A DNA stretch of 64,000 nucleotides from Gammaproteobacteria bacterium UBA2679 (GTDB lineage: Bacteria; Pseudomonadota; Gammaproteobacteria; Pseudomonadales; Oleiphilaceae), in NCBI GenBank assembly GCA_002354735.1, contig DEMD01000012.1:101622-165621 (forward strand). The letters run 5' to 3'. This document shows positions 1 through 7,984 of the stretch, piece after piece. Numbering within the stretch: position 1 is the first letter of the stretch; each line of letters opens with the position of its first letter. Below the pieces are notes generated by a model. That model saw only the letters and a list, made by a program, of their open reading frames with translations. It did not search any database and was not told the origin of the DNA. A program made the translations under genes and the position numbers.

Positions 1-179
1 AGCGGGTCTATACCCGTGGCCAGCTGCTGGATCAGGTATGGGGCGGCAATGTCTATGTCGAAGAGCGAACGGTCGATGTGCACATTCGACGGCTTCGCAA
101 AGCACTGGAACCCAATCATTATTCGTTGATCCAGACCGTGCGCGGGACTGGCTATCGTTTTTCGACCAAGGCTGCATGA
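1..179 (+). CDS. phoB: PhoB response regulator, C-terminal fragment
   Basis: The window opens inside this gene, so only the last 58 codons are seen. They encode the winged-helix DNA-binding domain of an OmpR/PhoB-type response regulator, with [14 protein letters not shown] followed by the VRGTGYRF ending typical of the family. The PhoB identity rests on the phoR-type kinase starting 29 bp downstream and the pst locus in the same window. PhoB phosphorylated by PhoR activates phosphate-starvation genes through Pho boxes such as the one upstream of pstS at 18543-18560. Confidence 0.88.
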   Translation, partial: RVYTRGQLLDQVWGGNVYVEERTVDVHIRRLRKALEPNHYSLIQTVRGTGYRFSTKAA

Positions 180-208
180 TGCCAGCGGCCGCGATGTGTA
201 GGTGACTA

Positions 209-1522
209 TTGAGAATCACTGAGCTGTTCGTCAGGCCGCTTCTAGTACTGTTCCTTGTCATATTGCCCATAGGCCTGCTCAGCGGGCAGCTGTTCCCGTT
301 GATATTCGCGGCCTTGCTGCTGTATCTGCTGTGGACCCTGCGGCAGATTTATCGCCTGGCAAACTGGCTGCAACATCCAGGTGTTGCCGAGCCTCCCGAA
401 AGCCATGGCCTATGGGGTAGGATCTTCGATTCCATCCATCGCCTTCAGACCGAGCACGCCAATTCCAAGGCGCGCCTGCAGGCCCTGCTTGACCGGATTC
501 AGCAGTCGACCAATGCCTTGAAAGACGGTGTAATCCTCACCAACAGTGATGGCGTGATGGACTGGTGGAACAGCTCGGCAGCAGACATGCTCGGCTTGCG
601 AAAACCCAACGACACGGGCCAGACCATTCACTATCTGGTCCGGGAGCCAGGCTTCAAGAATTATTTCTTTTCAAAGGCCTACGACGAGCCTCTGTTGCTG
701 AAGGCCCCAAAGAAGCCTCAGATGCAATTGAAGGTTCACATCACCCTGTTCGGAGAGGATGACAGGCTGATCGTAATCCAGGATGTTACACAGCTGAAGC
801 AGCTCGAAAGCGTACGCCAGGTCTTCATCTCCAACGTCTCGCACGAACTGCGGACGCCGCTGACAGTGATCAGCGGCTATCTCGAGACACTCATCGACAC
901 CGGTGCTGACCTCGCACCGCGACGTCAGCGGGCGCTGTCCCAGATGCAAGCGCAGGCGCGTCGCATGGAGGCACTGGTTACCGACCTACTGTTGCTGTCG
1001 AAGATCGAGAACGAAGGCAGCGAAATTCGCCAGCTACCAGTGAATGTGCATGACCTGCTCATGCGCATCGTAGATTCCGCAAAGGTCGTAGCCGGCGACA
1101 AGGTGCTGAAGATCAGTACGTCGGTTGAGAGCGAAGCCAGGCTGTATGGTAACGAAACCCAGCTCCATAGCGCCTTTTCGAACCTGGTGCTCAACGCGGT
1201 TAAATACACTCCGGATGGAAAGTCGATAGATATCCGCTGGCATACCACCAGACGCCACGCCATCCTCAGCGTAACGGACACCGGCATCGGCGTCGACAGC
1301 ATCCATATTCCGCGCCTGACCGAGCGCTTCTACCGCGCCGATCCTTCGCGCCATACCGGCACTGGCGGTACGGGCCTCGGCCTGGCTATCGTCAAACATG
1401 TCCTGCTGAACCATGACGCCAAGCTTGAAATCAGCAGCCGTCCTGGCGAGGGGAGTTGCTTTGCCTGTGTATTCCCGCTAGCGCGCACCATCGCGCCTGA
1501 AGTCGCGCTCAAGGGGCTCTAG
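209..1522 (+). CDS. phoR: Phosphate regulon sensor histidine kinase PhoR
   Basis: This 437-residue inner-membrane kinase senses phosphate status through PstSCAB and PhoU and phosphorylates PhoB. Residues 8-45 form the two-segment N-terminal membrane anchor. A PAS domain follows at about 95-195. The HisKA motif SNVSHELRTPLT places the phosphoacceptor at His212. The ATPase domain has the N box (NLVLNAVKY near 325), the G1 box DTGIG (357-361) and GTGLGLAIVKH near 388. The start is a TTG at 209 because an in-frame stop lies at 203-205; a GGTG Shine-Dalgarno-like stretch sits just upstream. It probably shares an operon with phoB. Its stop overlaps the convergent cysZ stop by the four bases CTAG. 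Confidence 0.95.
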   Translation: MRITELFVRPLLVLFLVILPIGLLSGQLFPLIFAALLLYLLWTLRQIYRLANWLQHPGVAEPPESHGLWGRIFDSIHRLQTEHANSKARLQALLDRIQQSTNALKDGVILTNSDGVMDWWNSSAADMLGLRKPNDTGQTIHYLVREPGFKNYFFSKAYDEPLLLKAPKKPQMQLKVHITLFGEDDRLIVIQDVTQLKQLESVRQVFISNVSHELRTPLTVISGYLETLIDTGADLAPRRQRALSQMQAQARRMEALVTDLLLLSKIENEGSEIRQLPVNVHDLLMRIVDSAKVVAGDKVLKISTSVESEARLYGNETQLHSAFSNLVLNAVKYTPDGKSIDIRWHTTRRHAILSVTDTGIGVDSIHIPRLTERFYRADPSRHTGTGGTGLGLAIVKHVLLNHDAKLEISSRPGEGSCFACVFPLARTIAPEVALKGL

Positions 1523-2316
1523 CGTGGGGTCACCGGAGTAGTATCTGAAACATCGGCTATCGACTGGCTGTCCAGCCAGAAGAGCACACCGCCAGCGACA
1601 GCGGCCGGCAGGATGAAAAGATTCAGAACCGGGACATAGGTCCCGGCAAGTGCAGTAGCACCAAACCCGTAGCTGGTCATGCGTGCGCTCTTCAATACTC
1701 GAAGCACGCGTGAAAACGGCAGGCCATTCTGGTCCACGGCGTAGTCCACCATTTCCACAGCCAGCATCCACATCGAGAAGCCGAGCCAAAGTACCGGTGC
1801 AATCGTATTGACACCCGGAATGAACGACAGGATTAGCAACACCAGCGCCCTCGGCAGGTAATACAGCATCTTTCGACCCTCTCGAGCCAAGGCCAGCGGC
1901 AGAATCTTGAGCAGCTGACCTGCCGAACCCGGCTGTGCTACCGCTGTGCCAGCCATACCACTTCTGGCCCTTCGCTCCTGCTGCTCAACACGTTCTGCGA
2001 GAACCGCATAGAAGGGCGCCCCAACCAGAGTTGCCACCAGCACGAAGGTCTGAGAGTACACCAGCAACAGGAGCAGGCTGAAAACGAGCCACAGGAGCCA
2101 TTCCAGAAAGAGCAGCCATTCAGGTACAAAGCTCAGGAGCCAATCAAAGAAGAGATCGGTATAGCGTATTGCGGCATAGGTCAGTGCCATGAACACGATG
2201 AGGTTGAGGAAGATGGGCAGCCAGACATACAGCCGCAATCCTGGGCGACGAATAATTCTGAAGCCGCTAGCGATGTAGCTGGCGCCGTTGGAAAATGAAG
2301 ACTTCAAATTGATCAT
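1519..2316 (-). CDS. cysZ: CysZ-type sulfate permease (EI24 family)
   Basis: This 265-residue integral membrane protein of the EI24/CysZ family takes up sulfate for cysteine synthesis. It has four to five hydrophobic segments (about 45-60, 70-95, 165-190, 230-250). The family-typical N-terminal region is GASYIASGFRIIRRPGLRLYVWLP, split here as GASYIASGFRIIRRP followed by GLRLYVWLP. The frame stays open another 170 codons upstream, but that part has no family similarity. I therefore start at ATG 2316. An AGGA lies only one base before this ATG, so a TTG three codons later is a possible alternative start with better spacing. It is divergent from the VanZ-like gene, with 30 bp between the two starts. 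Confidence 0.9.
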   Translation of the reverse strand: MINLKSSFSNGASYIASGFRIIRRPGLRLYVWLPIFLNLIVFMALTYAAIRYTDLFFDWLLSFVPEWLLFLEWLLWLVFSLLLLLVYSQTFVLVATLVGAPFYAVLAERVEQQERRARSGMAGTAVAQPGSAGQLLKILPLALAREGRKMLYYLPRALVLLILSFIPGVNTIAPVLWLGFSMWMLAVEMVDYAVDQNGLPFSRVLRVLKSARMTSYGFGATALAGTYVPVLNLFILPAAVAGGVLFWLDSQSIADVSDTTPVTPR

Positions 2317-2346
2317 TCCTATCTGTTTTGCAGGGCGCGTCCGATC

Positions 2347-2745
2347 ATGGCGACACCCGAGGAGCATTGGTTGCACATCATAGACAGACTGAGTGCGCTG
2401 GGCCAGAAGCGCGCCACTCGTGTGATTTATTATCTCGCACTTATCGTAGTCCTCGGAATGGCACTCATGCCTCAGGCTGGCGAGCCGGGATTTCCACAAG
2501 CCGACAAGGTGATGCATTTTCTCTTGTTTGCACTCCTCGCTATGGGCGGTCGGTTGACCCACCAGCGCACCCCGGCACCCTACCTGGTAGCAGGATTGCT
2601 CTGCTACGGCGGCGTAATGGAGCTGATGCAGGGCATGACCAGCTGGCGAACGGCTAGCGGTGGCGATCTGCTGGCAGATGGTCTTGGCATACTTGCAGGT
2701 CTGGCCGCAGCAAGGCTGCGAAATACTCGCGGGCAAAAGCTGTAA
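2347..2745 (+). CDS. VanZ-like family membrane protein
   Basis: This 132-residue protein has about four hydrophobic segments and the VanZ-family core: ADKVMHFLLFALLA near residues 52-65, then GGVMELMQGMTSWRTASGGDLLADGLG. The conserved Asp/Lys and the Glu-Leu-x-Gln pair are characteristic of these small membrane proteins. Some members give teicoplanin resistance, but most are of unknown function in Gram-negatives, so no specific role is assigned. It is transcribed divergently from cysZ. Its stop codon (2743-2745) lies inside the GacA-type palindrome that controls the next element. Confidence 0.75.
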   Translation: MATPEEHWLHIIDRLSALGQKRATRVIYYLALIVVLGMALMPQAGEPGFPQADKVMHFLLFALLAMGGRLTHQRTPAPYLVAGLLCYGGVMELMQGMTSWRTASGGDLLADGLGILAGLAAARLRNTRGQKL

Positions 2746-2760
2746 GAGATCTCTTACAGC
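2739..2760. promoter_or_regulatory. GacA upstream activating sequence
   Basis: A perfect 22-bp palindrome contains TGTAAG-AGATCT-CTTACA. This matches the TGTAAG-N6-CTTACA element bound by the response regulator GacA upstream of rsm small-RNA genes in pseudomonads. Its centre lies about 190 bp upstream of the proposed rsm start at 2940, close to the spacing known for rsmY and rsmZ. No T tract follows, so it is not a simple terminator for the VanZ gene whose stop it overlaps. Confidence 0.85.
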
Positions 2761-2939
2761 AGCGTAGGTCCTGACTGAAAAATTACCCTGTTTGGGTGAT
2801 CTGCAAAGGACCAGAAACATACGCATCTATTTGTTTTATATGGACATTCAATGACGCACCGCTTTTTCGGCCGAATTTTTCGTGAAAAGCATAAGATTTG
2901 TCGCAAAAATGTCATCGCATTTGGCGTAATATGTTTCTT

Positions 2940-3104
2940 GTCAGGACGACAGGGAATATGGAAGAGCCAGGATGGTTGCCCCGCAAGGTGTTTCACCACG
3001 CGCACTCGATGAGAGTATGCAAATGGATAGCGGGGGGAGGCAAGGATCAGGGATGTGCGCTTGAGGGAATGACTTCTGAGGGGATGCCAGTGGCATCCCC
3101 TTTT
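2940..3104 (+). ncRNA. RsmY/RsmZ-type small RNA (CsrA/RsmA antagonist)
   Basis: Rsm RNAs titrate the translational repressor RsmA/CsrA under GacS/GacA control. This stretch has ten GGA motifs in 165 nt (first bases at 2944, 2953, 2960, 2970, 3025, 3036, 3044, 3051, 3066 and 3082), several in AGGA context. The start GTCAGGAC resembles RsmY. A TAATAT -10 box lies at 2927-2932 with no good -35, as expected for a GacA-activated promoter; the region between box and promoter is AT-rich. The RNA ends in an intrinsic terminator. The length is somewhat above the usual 110-130 nt. I cannot tell whether it is the rsmX, rsmY or rsmZ orthologue. Confidence 0.8.
3080..3104 (+). terminator. Intrinsic terminator of the Rsm small RNA
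   Basis: A 9-bp perfect stem GGGGATGCC/GGCATCCCC with a 3-nt loop is followed by TTTT. It closes the GGA-rich RNA and lies about 115 bp before mscS. Confidence 0.85.
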
Positions 3105-3219
3105 CCGTTGTGCCTGAAATTCAGGCTCGTAAGCAAATAATATATTTTGTTTGAATTCATTACGTTTTTTGTAAACAGCGTCTATATTGTCTCATGACCT
3201 CAAGTATTACTGGGACATC

Positions 3220-4044
3220 ATGGACAATATTCAGCCACACCTCGATCACGCCATCGAACTTGCGATAGCCTATATCCCTCAGCTTCTCCTGGCCCTTCTG
3301 ACACTGATCATCGGCCTCTGGATCATCAACCATATTCTCGGTCTGTTCAGGGCGCGCCTGGCCAAACGCTTCGATCCAACCCTAAGCCAGTTTGTGCTAT
3401 CGCTCGGCTCAGTCGTGCTGAAGGCACTGCTGCTAGTGAGCGTTGCTTCGATGATAGGCATCGCAACGACCTCCTTCATTGCCGTGCTTGGTGCAGTCGG
3501 TCTCGCTATTGGCCTGGCTTTGCAGGGGAACCTGTCCAATTTTGCCAGTGGCGTTATCATTCTGATATTCAAACCCTTTCGGGTTGGTGACGTAATCGAG
3601 GGCGCGGGACACAGCGGCGTCGTCAAAGAGATCCAGATATTTACCACTGTGATGACGACCTTCGATAACCGCCGCGTCATCATTCCGAACTCTTCACTTG
3701 TGACCGACCCTATCGTCAATATCAATGTCGAGCCGACGCGCCGGGTCGATTTCAAGTTTGGCATCAGCTACGACGACGACATCACGCTCACCAAGCAGCA
3801 GCTCAATGCCCTGATCGACAAGGACGAACGCATCCTGAAGGATCCGGCTCCGCTCGTCGTGCTTTCGGAACTCGGAGACAGTTCAGTCAATTTTACGGTT
3901 CGGGTCTGGGTAAACACGCCGGACTACTGGGGCGTCTACTTCGCCATGATGGAAAACGTAAAGCGAACATTCGATGCAATGGATATCAGCATCCCGTATC
4001 CGCAAAGAGATGTTCACATATACCAAAAGCAGCCTGCGGCTTAA
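3220..4044 (+). CDS. mscS: Small-conductance mechanosensitive channel MscS
   Basis: This 274-residue inner-membrane channel opens under membrane tension to release solutes on osmotic downshock. The length matches E. coli MscS. The pore-lining TM3 is clear: AVLGAVGLAIGLALQGNLS, with the Gly/Ala packing pattern, then NFASGVIILIFKPFRVGD leading into the beta domain. The C-terminal segment SIPYPQRDVH is also characteristic. I chose ATG 3220; a TTG at 3187 would add 11 residues, but neither has a convincing Shine-Dalgarno sequence. It appears monocistronic, between the Rsm RNA terminator and the ompA-type gene. Confidence 0.93.
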   Translation: MDNIQPHLDHAIELAIAYIPQLLLALLTLIIGLWIINHILGLFRARLAKRFDPTLSQFVLSLGSVVLKALLLVSVASMIGIATTSFIAVLGAVGLAIGLALQGNLSNFASGVIILIFKPFRVGDVIEGAGHSGVVKEIQIFTTVMTTFDNRRVIIPNSSLVTDPIVNINVEPTRRVDFKFGISYDDDITLTKQQLNALIDKDERILKDPAPLVVLSELGDSSVNFTVRVWVNTPDYWGVYFAMMENVKRTFDAMDISIPYPQRDVHIYQKQPAA

Positions 4045-4125
4045 AGCTGGCTGCTGGCAATACAGCTCGCCCGCGCTAACGTAAAGCTGCAATACATTAG
4101 AAAATCAACAAAAAAGGATCTCGCC

Positions 4126-5427
4126 ATGATCATACGCCTGAAGACTGCAGCAACCGCAGTCGCCCTATCCACCTGTATTGCGTCGCTAGCGCCAGCCATT
4201 CAGGCACGCGACTCAGATGTCGGTGCCTACCTTACTGGGCAAGTTGGTTATCACTGGTTCGACAACGAGCTGAACCTTGAGAACCGCCCTGAGTATGGCC
4301 TCGGCTTCGGCTACAACTTCAGCAACACCTGGGCACTCGAATTCGTTGGCAGTGCTATGGATACAGGCCGCGACGACAGAAGCGAGGACATCGACCGCAA
4401 TCAGTTGCGACTCGACGCGCTCTATACGTTTAGTGGCGACTATGTCATGAAGCCCTACCTCGTAGTCGGTGCCGGTCATCAGGCGTATCAGATCAAGAAC
4501 GCTGATAATGAACATGAAACCATGTACAACGCCGGGGTGGGCATCAAACATGAAATTGATGATTTCACCGATTTGAGAATGGATGCACGCTCGATTTACA
4601 CGGAGCGCACCGAGTCAATGAACGCAGCGGTCACACTGTCGCTGAATTATCTTTTCGGCGCCAAGTCGCGTGCAATGCAGGATAGCGATGGCGACGGCGT
4701 GATAGACACCGATGATGAATGCGCCAATACCCCAGCGGGGACCGAAGTCGACGAAGTAGGCTGTGAGGTGATTGGAGACGATGACAACGATGGCGTAGCC
4801 AATGATGTCGACGAGTGCCCCAACACTGAAGAAGGCGCTGAAGTCGACGAAACAGGTTGCGCGGTCACCGAAGATAGCGACAACGGCGGCGTAAAGGATG
4901 AGGACGACGAATGCCCCAACACACCAGAAGGCGCAAAGGTCGATGACAAGGGCTGCCCACTCGACCAGGACAAAGATGGTGTGGCTGATGGTAAGGACGA
5001 GTGTCCTGACACCGCTGAAGGCGCAAAGGTTGACGAAGCAGGCTGCCGGATCTTCGCGGTCGAAGGTGTAGAAACCAAACTGAGAGTCACCTTCCCGCTC
5101 AACTCAGCCATTCTACCCGATGCCGATCTGCCTGAAATCGAGGCACTCGCTGAGTTCCTGAAGCGTTATCCGGAAGCCAAGGTCACCATCGAAGGCCACT
5201 CGGACAGCACGGGTGAAGCTGATTATAACCAGAAACTGTCCGAGCGCCGCGCCAAAGCTGTACGTGATCGTGTCGTCCAGGAATACGGCATCTCACCTTC
5301 CCGCGTCACGTCAGTAGGCTATGGCGAAGCACGGCCCATGGCTGACAACAGCACCAATGCTGGTCGAGCGGCCAACCGCAGGGTCGTCGTAACTGCCCAA
5401 GGCAGCATACAGAAAGAGGTGGAATAA
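4126..5427 (+). CDS. OmpA/OprF-family outer membrane protein with thrombospondin type 3 repeats
   Basis: This 433-residue envelope protein has a signal peptide (1-28, ending AIQA), an eight-strand OmpA-type barrel (about 30-178), four acidic thrombospondin type 3 repeats (186-309) and an OmpA_C peptidoglycan-binding domain (about 315-428). The last carries TIEGHSDSTGEADYNQ and LSERRA. The repeats have the DxDxDGV and DECxNTxxGxxVD-xGC pattern, which binds calcium in related proteins. The protein probably links the outer membrane to peptidoglycan. The start has AAGGA 10 bases upstream. A strong terminator follows, so the gene looks monocistronic. Layout resembles OprF, but the repeat block is longer. 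Confidence 0.9.
   Translation: MIIRLKTAATAVALSTCIASLAPAIQARDSDVGAYLTGQVGYHWFDNELNLENRPEYGLGFGYNFSNTWALEFVGSAMDTGRDDRSEDIDRNQLRLDALYTFSGDYVMKPYLVVGAGHQAYQIKNADNEHETMYNAGVGIKHEIDDFTDLRMDARSIYTERTESMNAAVTLSLNYLFGAKSRAMQDSDGDGVIDTDDECANTPAGTEVDEVGCEVIGDDDNDGVANDVDECPNTEEGAEVDETGCAVTEDSDNGGVKDEDDECPNTPEGAKVDDKGCPLDQDKDGVADGKDECPDTAEGAKVDEAGCRIFAVEGVETKLRVTFPLNSAILPDADLPEIEALAEFLKRYPEAKVTIEGHSDSTGEADYNQKLSERRAKAVRDRVVQEYGISPSRVTSVGYGEARPMADNSTNAGRAANRRVVVTAQGSIQKEVE
4681..5052 (+). repeat. Four tandem thrombospondin type 3 repeats, about 90-96 bp each
   Basis: Units of 32, 32, 30 and 30 codons share DxDxDGV, DEC, a Gly and a VD-GC ending, giving a tandem repeat at protein level and partly at DNA level. 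The third unit is degenerate in the calcium loop: NGGV replaces the usual DGV-type ligand set. Confidence 0.8.
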
Positions 5428-5455
5428 CCCGCCGCGCTACGGGCGCGACGTCAAG

Positions 5456-5480
5456 AGGGCCGCATTGCGGCCCTTTTTTT
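5456..5480 (+). terminator. Intrinsic terminator after the OmpA-type gene
   Basis: An 8-bp stem AGGGCCGC/GCGGCCCT with an ATT loop is followed by seven T residues, 29 bp after the stop codon. Confidence 0.92.
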
Positions 5481-5575
5481 GTTCCGCTTAGGACTACTGC
5501 GGAGGCACCTTACGCCGAAAGGTCGAGAGACAGATCACCTTCCAAATGTGAAAATGCGTAAGGATTTGTCCATAA

Positions 5576-5605
5576 TTGTACGTTTTGCGCACAATCAGGT
5601 AGAAT
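5576..5605 (+). promoter_or_regulatory. Candidate sigma-70 promoter of the SASA lipoprotein gene
   Basis: TTGTAC (5576-5581), an 18-bp spacer and TAGAAT (5600-5605) lie 110 bp upstream of the chosen ATG. The call is by pattern only. Confidence 0.5.
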
Positions 5606-5715
5606 CCCGTCACCTGGGCAGGACTCCAGGGGCGCAAGTGTGCTCTGAACAGCGACGTTCGGCACGTAGTGGGGTCATAAGCCTCTCCACCACACCCAGG
5701 ATACATACTGAAGTC

Positions 5716-7197
5716 ATGCAGTTTCAGACGATCTACTCAGCATTTACGGTTAACAGGGCCCGCTTTCTTGCGACGGTGAGCATGGCGCTATTCCTCACGG
5801 CATGCGACGGAAGCTCAAGCGTTACGGACAAATCAACCGGCGAGCCGGGCACCCCTGCAGCCCCTTCCACACCCATTGTGCCCACTGCACCGTCGCAACC
5901 GACGACACCATCAGCACCCGCAGGTGAACCTGATTTCGAACTGGTACTTACAGGCGCCGCGCCCGGCACGCCCGTAGCGATCACTGAAGGTACTGCGAGC
6001 AAAACACTCATTAGCACACAGTTTCTTGAAGGCTTTGATAAGTCCGTGTCGTTGAGTGTAGAAGGCCGTGCGGTCGATCTGGAGGACCTGTCCATTGCGC
6101 TCTCCGAAACCATGGTGGTGCCAGGTACCGAAACCAACCCCGTACGCGATGTGGAGTTGACACTAAGACTCGCGATCGGTGCTCGCCCAATACTGCCCCA
6201 TCAGCGAACATTGACTGTAGTTGGCACGAGTGGCGCCGTTACCAAACGGCTGGTACTCGACATCGATGTATCGCCGGTCCCCAAACCCGATGTCTATCTA
6301 TTGATTGGGCAGAGCAATATGTCTGGCGCCAGCGGCGGTGGAAAAAACGCAGGCCCCGGCGGCCCAGATGAACCGCACCCGAGAATTCGACAGCTGAACG
6401 TGAAAGGCGACGATGACAGCAGTGGCGCCCATACGAGTCGCTCATTGAATGTCATGCCGCAAGTTTTTGTACGCGCAGAGGATCCATTGCACAAACCCCT
6501 CCCCTCTGGGGCATCCTCGAAAGAGGGTTTGAGTATTGGCCCCGGCCTGTCATTCGCCAAAGCCGCGCTCGAGGATACCACCCAGGATATCATCCTCGTT
6601 CCAGCCGCCTGGGGTGATACCGGCTTCTGTCGTGAGCTAAGACCTCGTGGTAGCTGGAATGCTGTGGTCCGCAATGTGGGTGATCTATCCAACGAGACCC
6701 GTCTCTATCAACGCGCTTTACTCAGAACGGCTGTCGCCATTGAAGAGAGCGGCGGTATATTGCGCGGTATCATTATGCATCAAGGTGAAAAAGATGCCTC
6801 CGATGAGGATAGCAAGGGGCTCGATTGCGTACAGTACTATGCTGAGAATCTGCGATTACTGATCAGTGCTCTGCGCAAGAATATTGTGGCTGACCTCCGT
6901 GGCCCAGAATGGCGTGACCCTGAAGCGGCCATTCCCTTCGTAATCGGCACCATGTCGCGAGGTGTGGACGAGCGCGGCGACTACAGCCAGTTCGGCCCCG
7001 CAAAGTCCGTAGTGGACGGGGTCCACAGGAACGTGGCGGGCCTGCTGCCCTACGCGGCCTACTCGAACTTCGACGATCTTGTACCGCCAGGCTACGACTG
7101 CGGAGCCGGCGATTGCATTCATTTTGGCGCGTCAGCGTACCGAGAAATGGGACGCAGGTATTACATGGCTTTACGTGATGCGGTTGATTCTGAATAA
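5716..7197 (+). CDS. Lipoprotein with SASA/SGNH carbohydrate esterase domain
   Basis: This predicted lipoprotein of 493 residues has a signal peptide ending in the lipobox LTAC (Cys30), a Pro/Thr-rich linker (about 45-72), a beta-rich middle part (73-190) and a C-terminal SASA domain. That domain is related to sialate O-acetylesterase and carbohydrate esterase family 6. The nucleophile block is YLLIGQSNMSGA with Ser200; the C-terminal Asp-x-x-His is DCIHFG with Asp466 and His469. It probably removes acetyl groups from an extracellular or cell-wall polysaccharide; the substrate is unknown. The frame is open for 79 more codons upstream, but that part overlaps the promoter and would bury the signal peptide, so I start at ATG 5716. 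It has no obvious operon partner. Confidence 0.8.
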   Translation: MQFQTIYSAFTVNRARFLATVSMALFLTACDGSSSVTDKSTGEPGTPAAPSTPIVPTAPSQPTTPSAPAGEPDFELVLTGAAPGTPVAITEGTASKTLISTQFLEGFDKSVSLSVEGRAVDLEDLSIALSETMVVPGTETNPVRDVELTLRLAIGARPILPHQRTLTVVGTSGAVTKRLVLDIDVSPVPKPDVYLLIGQSNMSGASGGGKNAGPGGPDEPHPRIRQLNVKGDDDSSGAHTSRSLNVMPQVFVRAEDPLHKPLPSGASSKEGLSIGPGLSFAKAALEDTTQDIILVPAAWGDTGFCRELRPRGSWNAVVRNVGDLSNETRLYQRALLRTAVAIEESGGILRGIIMHQGEKDASDEDSKGLDCVQYYAENLRLLISALRKNIVADLRGPEWRDPEAAIPFVIGTMSRGVDERGDYSQFGPAKSVVDGVHRNVAGLLPYAAYSNFDDLVPPGYDCGAGDCIHFGASAYREMGRRYYMALRDAVDSE

Positions 7198-7380
7198 TTT
7201 TATTGAATGGATTGATTGGCTGAGCAACATTTCAATACACTTCGTAACCCGAAAAGAGGGTCAGCATTCCCGTCATCTGGACTATGCTGACTTAAGTGCC
7301 CTCACTTTCTGAGCCATTCGCAGGGTCCGGAGAGTTGGCAAGCACGCTCTACCCGTTATTGACGTGTATTGGAGGCGCTC

Positions 7381-7896
7381 ATGCCCGCATCATGTTTGAA
7401 AAAGATGCTGCGTTCTCATCTGATCGACTATACCTCGATTCAGCATGAGCCGGCATATACCGCGAAGTCGCTGCTTGCTGCAACAGGTGTAGACGCAGAC
7501 ATCCTCGCAAAGACGGTGGTATTGCACGTGGACGGCGTCTCGGCCCTGGCCGTCATGACCGCCAGTGCAAAGATTCGCTGGGACAGGCTTTGCCGGGTCA
7601 TGGGCACGGACTTCATCGAACTGGCTGACGAATCTGAATTTGCCGAGCAGTTCCCTGGCTGTGAACTCGGTGCCATTCCGCCTTTCGGCAGTTTGTTTGG
7701 AATGACGGTCTACCTTGACCAGTCGCTGGCGGCTCAGTCTGAAATCGCCTTCAGTGCCGGCACGCACGATGAAATCATCAAGATTTCGATGCAAGACTAC
7801 AAGCGCCTGGCCAAACCCATCGTACTCGAAGCCGGTTTTATCCGCAGCGCAGAGCAGGCGTCCGGGGAAGTTCCCCCGCTAGCCCAGACAGGTTGA
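7381..7896 (+). CDS. YbaK/ProX-type aminoacyl-tRNA deacylase family protein
   Basis: This 171-residue cytoplasmic protein has a YbaK/ProRS-editing domain. Family features include YTAKSLLAATGVDADILAKTVVL with its conserved Lys (split as YTAKSLLAATGV and DADILAKTVVL), AVMTASAKIRWDRL, and the Gly-rich loop GAIPPFGSLFGM. Such proteins hydrolyse mischarged tRNAs in trans. Several pseudomonad members are annotated only as YbaK/EbsC, and the tRNA specificity cannot be read from sequence. GGAGG at 7371-7375 selects ATG 7381 over the TTG four codons upstream. The UbiH-type gene follows after 88 bp. Confidence 0.85.
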   Translation: MPASCLKKMLRSHLIDYTSIQHEPAYTAKSLLAATGVDADILAKTVVLHVDGVSALAVMTASAKIRWDRLCRVMGTDFIELADESEFAEQFPGCELGAIPPFGSLFGMTVYLDQSLAAQSEIAFSAGTHDEIIKISMQDYKRLAKPIVLEAGFIRSAEQASGEVPPLAQTG

Positions 7897-7984
7897 AGCG
7901 CCGTTTGGCTTCCCGGTGTAAATGGTGAGTTGAAACATGGCAGCAGTAGTCGATTTTGGCTGCTGCTTTGCCTACAATCGGGCG

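Noticed and set aside
1519..2826. A 435-residue version of CysZ starting at 2826
   Set aside because: The first 170 codons have no CysZ similarity and run antisense across the VanZ-like gene.
2898..3140. An 80-codon plus-strand frame in the gap before mscS
   Set aside because: It covers the GGA-rich RNA and its terminator, has no ribosome site and no protein-like composition; the RNA explains the region better.
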